Shown piece after piece: positions 24,811-36,194 of a stretch of DNA of 64,000 nucleotides. The translations under genes and the position numbers were made by a program. Position 1 is the first letter of the stretch. Each line of letters begins with the position of its first letter. Origin of the DNA: Plectosphaerella cucumerina. Lineage: Eukaryota > Ascomycota > Sordariomycetes > Glomerellales > Plectosphaerellaceae. The stretch spans positions 1,488,001 through 1,552,000 of the forward strand of contig JAGPXD010000006.1 in assembly GCA_020746995.1 (NCBI GenBank), read 5' to 3'. The notes beneath the pieces were generated by a model that was not told where the DNA came from, made no database searches, and saw nothing but the letters and a program-made list of their open reading frames with translations.

Positions 24811-26507
24811 CTACTCCGCTGCCTTCAAGTTTCTCTCGCGGGCCGCCAGAACAGCCTGGTCCCAAGGTGCAACGTAGATCAGAAACCCACCAACAATGAT
24901 CGAGTTCCTGTTGATGATTAGTATAAGTTCAATGCATGGCCAACCTGGTACAAGAATTGACTCACAAGCTAAGGGCAACGGCGATGCCAGACCAAAGGCC
25001 GAGCAACTCCAACCCCAGCCCAAAAGCAGCGGTGAAACTGACGGGCATCGCGATGAAGTAATAACAGACAATGCTGATGATGCTTCCAATTGCCTGCTTT
25101 CCCAGACCGCGTAGTACCCCGTTCAAAGTTGTGGCGACCGAATCGAAAAGCTGGAAAGTGGCGATCATGGGCATGACTTTGACGACTTGCTCAATCACGG
25201 TCTCTTCGGGGGCCAAGAACTTCGCCGCCGAAACCCCGAGAGTCGTCATGAACACAAAGTTCAGGCTCCCCACCACGCAAGACCCGATCGCAGCAAGCTG
25301 TTCGACTTGTCAACCGAGAGTTCCAATTAGCGGAATATAGAATTCTGTCTACTTACCTGTGCGGACTGTCGTGCTTTTCGAGGCAGGCCTGCCCCAATCA
25401 GAGCTGCCACCCTCGTCGAGGAGGCAATGGCAAGCGCAAGAGGTGCCTGGAATGTGAGCGCAATCAAAGGGCTAAGAACGCTCTGAGCGGCTAGCTGGGT
25501 TCTCGAAATGTGTGAAGCGGCCAAAGTGAGAACTTCGAATGCGAGATATTCGGCCTCGAGCATGAGAAGACCCGGCACGGCTAGCCGTGTCATTACACCC
25601 CACTTCCGGAAAGCCTCGGTGGTGAATCCGTTCCAACATTGCTTTCCATCGACAAAGTAGACGTAGAGAAACAGGAACAGAGCCAGAAAGTTGTTGGATA
25701 GAGCTGCTGACATGGGTGCGCCGATGAACCCCAGCTCCATCCTCCAAACCAGCAGCCAGTTGATTGCGACATTCAAGGGGGCGACGATCAGCAGGACGTA
25801 AGTGGTGGCGTGGAAGATGCCTTGAGCTTGGACGAATCTCTTGCCTGATTCAAAGGCCGCAAGACCTGGTGTGCCGAACAGCAAGATCCTCAGATAGACG
25901 CCTGCTAGATCCGCGGTGTCTTTGTCGGGCACCATCCAACCAAGGATGCGACCGGCATTGAACCAGAAAATACCAATAGGAATGATGAGAAGCCAGAGAA
26001 GTACGAGCATCTTCTGAAAGTAAAGACCGACATGAAGCTTCATGTCTGACCCAAAGGCCTGAGGACAGAGCGTGTCGAGAGCCGTGGCCATTCCCTGAAA
26101 CACAGCGTAGCCGGTCACGTTGGCGGTCATGATCGACAATGAGACTTCACGAAGTCAGTACATCTACGTTTGAAGATACGTTGGTGGTCGATTGGTAGAA
26201 AAACTTGCCTGCACCCAGCTCTGTTTTTCCCAAGTGGCCGACAGCGAAGATGTTGGTGAGGCCAATGGAGTGCTGCAGCAGCCCCGTGACCACCATTGGC
26301 GCTGCATTTCTGACCATGAGCCAGACCTCCTGGAACACATCATCCTCATGATCTAAGGAGCTGTCAGCTTGGGACGCCAATAAGTGGACTTTCATTTGCC
26401 ATACCGCGAGGAACAAGTTCGGTCAGGTCATCATGACGCCCAGCAAGCAACGGTGTCGTCTCAGCCGCAATACCGGTGACTTCCTCGTCGGGATATGTTG
26501 TCACCAT
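24811..26507 (-). CDS. MATE-family multidrug/metabolite antiporter
   Basis: Minus strand, exons 26507..26405, 26352..26209, 26144..25357, 25297..24966 and 24907..24811, 487 residues, 12 membrane helices expected. A polar N-terminus with TTPLLAG resembles the tail of yeast Erc1-type MATE proteins. Diagnostic segments: VTGLLQHSIGLTNIFAVGHLG, NVTGYAVFQGMATALDTLCPQAFGS and GVLRGLGKQAIGSIISIVCYYFIAMP. The second intron is best explained as a GC-AG intron (donor GCAAGT, branch CTGAC): its phase restores GAVSLSIMTANV, whereas the nearest GT deletes conserved residues. The family exchanges organic cations or drugs for H+/Na+. It is divergent from the secreted agmatinase gene. Confidence 0.92.
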
Positions 26508-26983
26508 GTTTAAAAGTATGCAGAAAAGTGAAACTTGCGTTTATTCCGGAGTGGAATTGATGTCCGTTGAGGTAATGAGTGAATTGGAAGATCCAATGCC
26601 AGAGAGCCGCGATTACCAGGACAGCTGGAATCACCACCAGCCCTCCCATGTCCAACTCTTCTAATCCGTGTCGCGCTGAAGCCGAAGGATCGCTTATCGA
26701 GCTTGCATCCATTCAGACAGAAGCATGGGAGGACACCAGATGGACTCCGTATCAGCCCGGTAGGATAAGGCCGCTGGTTGAGGCGCCGCGCTGATGGGAA
26801 GATACGGCAATGATACGAGCACCCGGTCGTATCGTGACCCTTCGGATACCCGGCTTATCATCGCTTTCAGGGAGCACCTCCGAACAGCCTAGACCACCCA
26901 TCATGAAATACCAGCAACAATTAGTGCTCAGTGATTCCCCTGCTCTTGTCCCATTTCCAACATACATTTCTTACATCATCACC
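26508..26983. promoter_or_regulatory. divergent promoter MATE/agmatinase with GATACG cluster
   Basis: 476-bp region. Four GATACG-type elements fall within about 90 bases: CCGTATC at 26747, GATACGG at 26801, GATACG at 26812 (inside GCAATGATACGAGC, 26807-26820) and CGTATC at 26828. The 14-mer matches that at 22189-22202 exactly and in the same orientation. Confidence 0.65.
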
Positions 26984-28382
26984 ATGCTCTACGTGAAGAC
27001 CACCATCGCCGTCGCGGCGCTTGGCTGTCACCTCTCAGCTGCCTCGCTCATCCCCCAACGGAATGATGATCAGATCAGAGTATTCTACGAACCTCAAGAG
27101 AAACAAACCTTCAAAGAAAGTTCGGTTTACCGCCTGCCGAAAGATGGCGTCTCAGCTAGTCGCGAGCTCACGCCCCCCGACTTTCACCTTTACGACAACT
27201 TCGGCAAGGATTCACCCATGCCCGGCCTCTCCACCTTTTCCCACATCAATTGGACCAACTGCTTCTCTCCCGAGAGCAATGAGAAGTTTGACATTGGCAT
27301 CGTGGGAATGCCTTTCGACCTAGGTGTCAGCTATCGCCCGGGGCAGCGCTTCGGTCCTGCAGCTGCTAGGGCAACCTCGCAGCGAATGGCTCCGTTCATC
27401 TCTTGGAGGTAAGTATGCACAGCTACTCTTTGAGATTGCGAATGCTGATCTACTGATTGATAGCATGGCACATGAGATGATGAATCCCTTCATGGACTGG
27501 GCGGCCGTCGTGGACTGCGGCGATATTCCAAACTCGGTTTTCGACAAGTATGAAGCCGTCCAGGAACTCGCAAGCGGACTGCATTCGATGGCCTCTCGAA
27601 CACCAAAAGACGTGGATAAAGGCGATCATGTTCGTCTCATTACTCTGGGCGGCGATCACACAATCAGTATATGACCCCATGCTTTTGAAGGCCATGATGG
27701 CAAGCTAACCTGATCTCCAGCTCTGCCGTCGTTGCGGGCATTGTACCCAGTATGGGGAGAGATGGCAGTGATCCATTTTGACGCCCATCTCGACACTTGG
27801 AACCCGGCTCAGTGGGGTGGCGGTGTGAACAAGTACGACGAGATCACACATGGGACGCTTCTCCATTTCGCCCACGAAGAGGGTCTCCTCAAGAACGACA
27901 GCGGCATTCATGTGGGCACTCGTGCTCTTCTCTTTGACCAGACGGAGGATCTGCGCCACGATGCCGAATGTGGATTTCAGTGCATCATGGCGACTGATAT
28001 CGACTCGCTAGGTGTGGAGGCTATCGTGGCCCGGATTGCGAACAGGGTCGGCGATGCCGCTGTCTACGTGACGATCGACATTGATGTTCTTGATTCTGGT
28101 GAGCCTGTTTGTGACTGGAATGCCCTGAAACTTCTCAGCCACTGACATGATTGCGTAGCATTTGCTCCTGCCACGGGAACTACTGAGATCGGGGGTTGGA
28201 CGACACGCGAACTGGTGGCAGTTCTGAGAGGTCTCAGCGCCGCTGGCGTCCGCATCGTTGGGGCTGACATTGCTGAGCTGTCGCCTGTCTACGACAATGT
28301 TGCTCAGACAACAGCAACGGCAGTGTCGCAAATTGCATTTGAACTTCTGGCCTGGATGGTGAAGGTCCCTTTCGGTAAATAG
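26984..28382 (+). CDS. secreted agmatinase/arginase-family ureohydrolase
   Basis: Exons 26984..27408, 27464..27666, 27721..28098 and 28159..28382, 409 residues. An N-terminal signal peptide (about 20 residues, MLYVKTTIAVAALGCHLSAAS) is followed by a ~80-residue leader. The ureohydrolase fold then begins at GIVGMPFDLGVSYRPGQRFGP. The binuclear Mn site is complete: His in GGDHT, Asp/His/Asp in HFDAHLDTW and the two Asp in DIDVLDSAFAP. The PGQRFGP and EIGGWTTREL segments favour the agmatinase branch over arginase. The predicted reaction is hydrolysis of a guanidino compound (agmatine or a relative) to urea plus amine, outside the cell or in the secretory system. The neighbours (permease, MATE, Qdr-type MFS, RidA, regulator) suggest amine/nitrogen acquisition. 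Confidence 0.92.
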
Positions 28383-28678
28383 TGTAGTATTATCTTAGGC
28401 AGCAATAAGATGGCGATTGGGGACAACAGATCTCTTCCCGGGTGATCCCTGCGTTCAGGTGGGTGTCAGGCCAAGTCTTGGGGTCTGCACCGCTGCATGG
28501 TCTATTTCCTTAAGGTATGGCTTTGAATACCAAGAAGACTCCCCAACTTACTATTACAGGGATCGCAACTTCCGCCATCGAGCAGGGCGTAGGGGGTGGA
28601 AGGTGACTTGCCAAATGGCTCGGAATCAGACTTGACTTCTAGGTAGCATGTGTGCAACTAGTACAAGCCCATGTGTTC

Positions 28679-30255
28679 TCAACGAGTGGCCTTTTCCCAG
28701 GATTTTTCCATCTTCTTCCTCCATTTGGTACTGTTCCGTTTCAGGATGAAAATGCCAGCATACCCTGAAAGCCACGCAACCAGACCAACCATGGTGAATA
28801 GCCAGCCATGGCCCATGACGTCCAGCAGAGGCTGGGTCGCGAAAGTGCCAACGCAGCTGAAGATGTTCCGGATCAGATTGTTGAGAGCAACTCCGGTGCT
28901 GCTGTTGCCTGGAATGAACTCTGCGGCCATGGTAGTCGTCGCGCTGAAGACCATCATCACACCACCGCCGAAGAAGAAGGATGCTATCGAAGGAGCCACC
29001 CAGTGCACCCCTTTCTGCACCATCCATCCGTAAGCGACGAGCGAGGCAGGGTAAAGCGCGAGGGAGATCCATGCGTTTGGCCCCAGACGATCTTCTGGGA
29101 GGTACGTGAGACGCCCGTTGTCGTCATATCTGGCCGCCTTTTCTGCAGCCTGGACCATGATGCGGTCGACCCACCGGCCTCCAAATACGGACACAATGAT
29201 GCACCCGACCGAGTTGGGTATGAAGAGAAGACCGACGATGGTAGGGGAGTAGCTGTAGGAGGGCTGCGAAAAGGCTGCCTGCATTGATATGTTGAGAACG
29301 TAGCAAGACCCGAACGCCAAAGCGGCGCAAAAGATTGCTATCGCGATTGCCGGGAAGCGGAGGGCAGCTACCGAAGTAAAGGGCAGAATGAGGGGATGGT
29401 TTCTGAGCGAAGGAGACACTGAGCTGTCTTGAATCACTTCCACCGGTACAGGTAGCTGCATCGATCCGCTCTTCGGCGCTTGCTTGGTTTCTGGCAATGC
29501 AATCACAATCAGTAGCAGCACCAATACTCCCTGAGCGGTCAAGAACCAAATGATGCTGCGCCATCCGAAGCGCTGCGTCAAAGCACCTCCCACCAGAGGT
29601 AGAAACAGAGGCCCGGCTAAGGGTCCAAGGTAGAAGATGCTCATAGCAAACGCTCGCTCCTCGGGACGCCAAATGTCGGCGATCGTGCCTGCTCCGACAG
29701 CTTGGCCGGCCGAGCTCGCGCTCCCAGACAGCAGACGGAAAGCGATGAGGAAGGCGACGTTGGGGCCCATCCCGCACGCGAACGTCAGCGGGATGTTGAG
29801 GAAGAAGGCGCTGATGAAGATGGCGCGTCTCCCTAGCGTCTCGGAGAAAGAGGACCACCAGAGAGGGAAGATGGAGGAAGACAGGAGGAACAAGGCGACT
29901 GAGAGGTTGATGATGGTTTGCGAAACGTCAAAGTCTTGAGCCATGGAGGGGATGGCAGCTAGGGCGACGTCAGTCGGTCTGCTGTGGAAGGGACTCTCGC
30001 TGCGTTCTTACGGTAGAATATGGATGCGCTCATTGGCGCCGTGGCCGCGGCAAATGCTACAGTGCCTGTGATGATCCATTTGGTCCGCCGGTCGTACTCG
30101 TAGGGCTCGGAAACTGGGTGGATTAGAGACAGGTTCCAGAGGAGTCCAGCCCGAAGAATGCCGTCAGCGACGCTGTTGGCGTGCTCTTCCAGGGGGTTTT
30201 CTGCCTCTACAGGGACCCGATGTACCTGTGGCGCGCTCGGGCCCTGTTCGGACAT
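28679..30255 (-). CDS. MFS transporter, DHA1 Qdr/Aqr-like
   Basis: Minus strand, exons 30255..30012 and 29958..28679, 507 residues. The 53-nt intron (GTAAGA, CTGAC branch, CTAG) restores MSASIFYPAIPSMAQDF. The pattern RRTKWIITGTVAFAAATAPMSASIFYPAIP, SFSETLGRRAIF (motif A) and GTIADIWRPEERAFAMS places it in DHA1, close to the Qdr/Aqr/Dtr group, whose yeast members move quinidine, short acids, dityrosine and polyamines. The substrate here is unknown; an amine or agmatine derivative would fit the context. I chose the ATG at 30255; an in-frame ATG at 30282 adds nine residues. Divergent from RidA. Confidence 0.92.
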
Positions 30256-30703
30256 GGGGGGACGGGATGTTGAGGGCACCATGCCAGTTGATCAGGTCGA
30301 TGCAGTCCGTGCTGCCAGTCACCTCTCTTCCTGGGAGGAACAAACAGTTAACCATGACGCTGAGTGGACTACGGTCATGCCTTCTGTCAATCTCCAAGTC
30401 CAACGTGAAGCTTATCGACTGCTATCGTGGTCAACGAATGGATGAAATGATACGCCAATTCGGCTTCGGGGCTCCCGACGATCCGAATGATACGCCATCG
30501 CAGCGCGTGCATCCGGAAGGAAGCCCTCTTTTTTTGGCGTGCTTCTCGCCTGACGACAAGGATCTCGGCAGCGGAGATAAGCCCTGGATGAGCTCCGCCA
30601 GCGTCGCCGAGGCCCTGGGACAGCGGATAAATGGCATGCGAAAGCATGCGTCTTTCCATGAGGAGCAGCAACCTCGGAAAGAAAGCTTACGAACAACAGC
30701 AAC
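30256..30703. promoter_or_regulatory. divergent promoter MFS/RidA with paired AATGATACGCCA
   Basis: 448-bp region. AATGATACGCCA occurs twice in the same orientation, at 30446-30457 and 30486-30497, sharing the AATGATACG core with the two upstream divergent promoters of the cluster. Confidence 0.65.
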
Positions 30704-31172
30704 ATGTCACATCTTCAGTACTTCAGCTATGACGGCTTCGGCAAATTTGCCTTGGAGAACTTTGGGTACAACCAGGCTGTTCGCGTTGGTGACCGCATTG
30801 AACTCTCGGGCCAAGGTGCGTGGACATCATCTGACGAGGAGGCCCAGCTAACGGAGCCCAGGCGGATGGGATCCCCACTCAGTGCCGCCGAAATTCCCTG
30901 GGGACCTGGAGAGTCAGATCGACCAGGCATTCTCAAACATTGACACGGCGCTCAAGGATGCTGGCGGCAAGGGCATCTCGCAGGTCTATCGCATCACATC
31001 TTACCACCCAAAGTCCTGCGGCGACGCCATGCCTACGATGAAGGCGAATCTGCTCAAGTGGTTCCCAGATCACAAGCCCATATGGACGGCAGTTGGTGTG
31101 GAGAATCTGGGTCTCCCTGAGATGCTGGTCGAGATCGAAGCGATCGCGCACGACTCTGGGACGGCCAAATGA
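30704..31172 (+). CDS. RidA/YjgF-family enamine/imine deaminase
   Basis: Exons 30704..30815 and 30862..31172, 140 residues. The 46-nt intron has a GCTAAC branch point, and joining gives RIELSGQGGWDPHSV, the usual RidA segment. Further RidA features are PGDLESQIDQAFSNI, TALKDAGG, QVYRITSYHP, PDHKPIWTAVGVENL and the C-terminal MLVEIEAIA. RidA proteins hydrolyse reactive enamine/imine intermediates from PLP-dependent or amine-oxidising enzymes to ketones plus ammonia, protecting PLP enzymes. A RidA gene beside agmatinase and amine transporters fits oxidation of amines to imines. Trimeric, cytosolic or mitochondrial; no clear targeting signal. Confidence 0.93.
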
Positions 31173-31352
31173 CATGAGCCAACTCTGAGCCCAGGCTAGA
31201 TGAGCAGTTATCCAAATATCACATCGTAACGCATAGCTCTGACCGTGGACTTTAGCCGAGATTCTCTTGATGCTGCACACATGAATCTCTACGGATCAAT
31301 CTTTTGGTAACTGTAATGCTTACAACGCCCCGGCCAATACCAACAACTTCAG

Positions 31353-33701
31353 TCACGGCTTAGGCCATAACGCTCGACTTTCCGGCCACATCTGCATCTG
31401 AACGAGTGAGAGGTCATCCACAACCCTCTCCCACATCTGTGGAGATACAATTTCTCCATCCGAAACAAGATCATACATGCCTTGATTGACATGAGGCCCA
31501 ATGATTTCCACGTGCTCAAAGGCCTGCCTGATGAGCTCTTCCATGTCCTAATGCGTGGTCAGTCGGATGCCTCAGATGGAACCTCGAAACTTGGTCTGTG
31601 AGTTGTGGAAAGGGGTGACTTACCACCCATCGGCGGCAGATATGACGAGGGAAACCAAATCTTCTGCCCACGGCATCCCTGAATTGTAACTTGGAGCTTG
31701 CGTGAGTCTCTGCTGAGGCCTCCTGTTGAGCCTTCAACTCGGCCTCAGCCTTGAGTCTCTCTTCAAACATCTCTCTGGCTTTGCCCTCGGCTTCCGCCCG
31801 GGCCTCATTTTCCGTCATTTCCGCATGCTGTTCGGCCTTTTCTGCCTTAACTCTCTGTTCCGCGGCCAGAATTCGGCGAGCTTGATCAGCTTCTTCGGTT
31901 TTGGCGGCGAGAAAAGCCTTTATGTCGACGGTCTCCCCTCGTGCTTTTGCTTGCATCTTATACTCCTCGATTTCTTTCTGTACGAGCAACGCGTCTTCCT
32001 CTGCACGTGCTCTTGCAGCGGCCTTGGCTCTCTCTTCAAGCTTGGTTCCCTCTTCAAGGTGCTTCCTGACCCTTTCCATTGTCGCATCTGACAAGTTGAT
32101 TGAAGGCGCTTCTTCGTCTCCGGACTCGCTAATAGCTAAATCTTCCCCTTCTGATGCACCATTTGCATCCCTCACCTCCAATCCTTCGATTGAAAGAGGA
32201 AGTGACTCGAGCGCTAGCTGCTGCAAATGTCTGGCCAAGTGACGGCCGAACGCTTTGGCCGTGTTGTGAGGTGGGAGTGCCTCCCAGTCTGAGCAAAAGG
32301 GGCAGCTTGAAGGGCCATAAATGGTAATGGGACGTTCGCAAGCTTCGAGAATCAGGGGCATCTGGGCTTTAGTCACCTCCCCTGGGTGAGTTTTGGCGAA
32401 GTGCTGTTTCAACTCTTTCGCCCTGCTGAATGTCGCGCGTGGCCCTTGGCACCAGTTGCAAGCCCAATTCAGGCGATGAACGGTAAATTCATGCTGGAAC
32501 CATTCGGCCCTCGTTGAGAATAGTCGATTGCTGGCCGAGCAGTCCTCCAACGTACAGACATACGGCTGGAGATCGAACATAACGTGCCTCCTTCGAAAGC
32601 CCGATGTCAGCTCTGTCAAGATGTCCCATCCCGGCGGTAAAGACGACTAGACTTACTTCCACTCGAGACGATTGTTCACCTCCTGAATTGTCCGACAGTA
32701 CGGACATTCGAACCGTTCCCCATATTGAAGTTGTACCCCATCGAGACACATGTCTGGAAGATCCGGAATGTAACGGCCGGTGCTCGTGCTGTCTTCGTCG
32801 CTCAAGTACGACGTACCAGACGTGAACACAGATATGCCACTACTGGCCACTTCCTTCCCTTTTGCAATTGCTGTCCCCGAACTTTCAATCTCTTGGAAAG
32901 TTGTCGCGAGAGTGGCCGTATCATCACGACCGCTGCGCTTGTTGTCCTGATTATTGGCGAGGCCTTCGCGGTGATGCTGTCTGTATCGTATGATCTCGCG
33001 TCTTCGTGTGACTTGGTTACCCAACCGCTGTGCAAGCCAGAGTGTGTTTTTCATCTTCGGGAACTTGTCTGTGATGTGGCTAATATCTGGAGAACTTTCT
33101 GCCGGTGTGAATTTGTCGAGGACGGGCAGCCTCCCTCTGGGTCGCTGTCTGCGCACGAGCATCGACAGACCAAAAAGATGGTTGATCGCTGAATGAACAC
33201 CGAGGACTAGCTCGTCCAGTTCCGTTGTCACTTGAGCTTCACTGGCGGATGTTGATCCAGAATCGATTGGCACCGGCGAGCCTGAGCGGTTGGGAGCGCT
33301 GCCATCTAGAATGTGGGAAGCTGGGCGTTTGAGAAGAGCAAAGATTAGCATCTGATGATTTCTCATATTGTCGACGCCTGTTTCAGGATTAAATTCAACC
33401 AACCTCTGGTAGCAGAGATCAGGACTCTCTGTAGCCCTGCATGGACGCTTTTCTTCATGATGGGTGCATCTCGCAGGCGCTGATCGAGTGATTTTGGGGA
33501 CGATGCTGGTTGCAAAGCTCCAATATTTGACGCCCATACTCTGAGGCGTCCTCGCTCGTCCTCCAGTGTGGCTTTGGAACTGCCGTTTTCAAAAGTCTCG
33601 GCGTGAGACATCGCCTCCTCGATGGCATCGAAGCATCGAAGGACGACCGTTGAAATGGTGGGCGCAGAGGCGCCCTCTGCATGGGAAGCCTCCTGTTCCA
33701 T
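31353..33701 (-). CDS. C2H2 zinc-finger / coiled-coil / ubiquitin-like domain protein (acuF-like)
   Basis: Minus strand. Firm exons: 32590..31624 and 31547..31353; an upstream exon ends at 32657; the first coding exon starts at 33701. Its junction with the next exon is uncertain: a 74-nt intron 33425..33352 fits the phase, but other joins in 33350-33440 are possible. The N-terminal region resembles the helical domain of fungal proteins annotated as oxidoreductase acuF-like. Then come C2H2 fingers (FECPYC onward, YVCTLEDC with H-x5-H, CNWC with H-x4-H, CPFC with H-x3-H). A long Ala/Glu/Arg coiled coil follows. The C-terminus is a ubiquitin-like fold (FRDAVGRRFGFPRHICRRW, MEELIRQAFEHVEIIGPHV, QMQMWPE). 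A fungal-specific regulatory or signalling protein is likely. It is head to head, 289 bases, with a DUF7580 gene. Confidence 0.8.
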
Positions 33702-33990
33702 TATGACATGGGCTCCCCGTTGATGCTCCTGGCAGTATGGCTCAGCTGAAGGCCTGCAGTGAAGGCCGAAAGGGAAGACAAAATGCCTCACCAGGCTTCC
33801 CGCTCGACTCGTCAGGTCTCGTGACCTTGGCATCTGACTTGCATGCAGGTGTCGCCAATCACTGAGGTGGCTGTACCATGGATGCTGCAATTGCGGCTGA
33901 TAACCCCTCACGAGAACCCGAGCCTGATTTCGAATCCCTTTGCATCTCATGATCAACTACGTGTGACTTCCGGGTCATCAGATCGCCGTC

Positions 33991-35931
33991 ATGTCGGGAT
34001 TTGAGATCGCGGGGTTGGTCCTTGGAGCATTTCCAATCCTCTGCGAAGCCGCCGCAGGGCTGCGGGGTGTTTTCAAGGACGTTGGCTCCTGGTGGCGATT
34101 CGAAAGAGAGTTCGAGAGCTTCATTCTTGACCTGGAGAGAGAACACATCGATTTCTCGCAGACAATCGATCTTCTTCTGGACCCCATCGACAATCTCTCG
34201 CAAGATGAGAGGCAAGCTCTTCGTGACGACCCCGACTCCCCCTTTTGGTTCGACTTCCGCATTCAAAACGAGTTGGAGCAACGCGTTCAGCCAAAGTACC
34301 ATGATTGGTTCATGAGACAGCTTCGAGGCATGAACGATGCCTTGAACGAGCTGCACCTCATGCTGCCCTTTGACAAGGTACAGACTTGCTACCCTTGCTC
34401 CACCAGGACCTGAACGCTGATCGAGGGAATAGGTACACCATCTGGACAGCAGCAGCCTGGAAAGCGAGATGTTTCGAATCAAGACAAGCTTCAGCCACAA
34501 GAAGGACAGAGTTCTCTCTAAAATCAGCAGCAGTAACGCCAGTCTTTACAAGTTCCTTGAGCGAGAGCAGTCAAGCCGTTTATCCAGAACCTCGGTCCGA
34601 GCGCCATCCAAAGACAATGATGGCATCATAGCTTCCCTCCTCGAGTTCCAGGAACAGGCGAAATCTGTTTTCAAAGGATTCCAGCGGCATTGGACATGCA
34701 GCTGCTGCGCAAGCAGGCACCCGTGTCGCATCTCAGCACGAGGGTCACATTTGAAAGTGCTTTTTGAAGACGGAAGTGGGACGACTCACATCAAAATCGA
34801 GGTGGAGAAGACTAATATGATGCCAAAGGCAAACACACGTCAACCAGCACCGGTATCAACGAAGCATGAAGATGTAACGGCTCTCAGGCACCATGTCTCC
34901 ATGAAAAGCAGACTCTCCAACTTGAAGGAGAAAGGTCCAAGGAGCATTTTGAAGATGACAACCTCCACTTTGTCTGCTCTGTCGAATCCTGCTGGCGTGG
35001 GCACTCATGTGACCCAGGATTGTCTGGAGAAGAAGCCCGAGAAGCTCACGACGAGGTGTGAATACCAATGGGTCTCTTCAATGTCATCCAAACAGCAATA
35101 AACATCTGACTCGTGTGAACTAGGTCCAGGATAGGGGCCGGGGCACTCGCAATCAGGAGTTTGAAAGTCCAGTTCGACTCGGCTCCTGGGCCGTCCACCC
35201 AGGTTGTCAGCCCTACCACAGCTACAAGCCAAGCAATACACGCGCAGGAAAAGGCGATCGAAGACATGTGCTCCGCAATCCAGCAGCAAGAGCCCTATCT
35301 GGGGTTCCTTGAGATACAAGACGCAAGACTTCTCTTGCACCACGACGCCGACGCAGGCGCTCCACCACCAAAAGTTAAGACCCTTGAGGAGTTCATGAAG
35401 ATGACACCGCGGCGAGATGCACGTCTCAAGCTGGGCCTTTCAATCGCTTCCAACATTCTGAAGCTCGGTCCGTCATGGGTCCCAGAGAGCTGGCACAAGT
35501 CGTCACTAGTCCTGCTGCAAACCTCGGAGCTCCTCCCGAACCCTTACATTTCCCATGAATCAATCCACACGGCATTGAAAATTCCATCTACGCCAGAGGC
35601 ATCTAGAGCAAGAGCAAGCCTGCTCACGCTCGGAATCCTGCTGCTGGAGTTGCTCTTCCATGACACCCTCGAAAATCAGCCCTTCCGAGCAGACTATCTC
35701 AACGGCCAGGGCAAGCCCAACAACATGACAGACTTTTGCACGGCAATGGAGTGGCAGAAGAAGGTTGAAGCAGAGTTTGGCGACAGGCTCGCGGATGTCA
35801 TCATGCGGTGTGTGAGGTGCGATTTCGGGCCTACGCCGGACTTGAGCAGCTCAGCCTTTGTTCGGGCGGTATGGCTCACGGTTGCGCAGCCGCTCGAGGA
35901 GTTTCTGAAGGTGTACAGCAACGAGATATGA
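33991..35931 (+). CDS. DUF7580 fungal protein
   Basis: Exons 33991..34377, 34433..35055 and 35124..35931, 605 residues; both introns close in phase and the second has a CTGAC branch point. The N-terminus MSGFEIAGLVLGAFPILCEA plus the helical FEREFESFILDLEREHIDF stretch is diagnostic of DUF7580 proteins. The C-terminus shows the kinase-like tail of the family (PYISHESIHTALKIP, LLTLGILLLELLF, FVRAVWLTVAQPLEEFLKV). No HRD- or DFG-like catalytic motif is seen, so a pseudokinase-type signalling role is more likely than phosphotransfer. It is related in layout to the gene at 9847-11877. Its divergent partner is the zinc-finger/ubiquitin-like protein. Function unknown. Confidence 0.88.
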
Positions 35932-36194
35932 GCTCTGGAGGGGGTTTTCAGCCTAGATTCCATCCCGCAAGCATCAGAATCCCTGAATTGGCCCTGCAAA
36001 CCTTCGCAAGCTTCCTATCACAGGTCACTTGGGTCTAAGGCATCTGAAGCACAAGCTGGCTGCATTTGTTCATTGTAGAGTAGTTTCGATTGACAATGAG
36101 AAGAGATCGAACAATTAATGTACATCACTATCAGACTTGGGAGGTCTGCTACCAAGGAATTCCAACCTCGCCATGCTCAGACTCATGGCTTGTA

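Noticed and set aside
33363..33388. 26-nt GT-AG stretch that would restore phase in the zinc-finger/ubiquitin-like gene
   Set aside because: Too short for a functional fungal intron; a longer intron in this region is more likely, so the junction is left uncertain.
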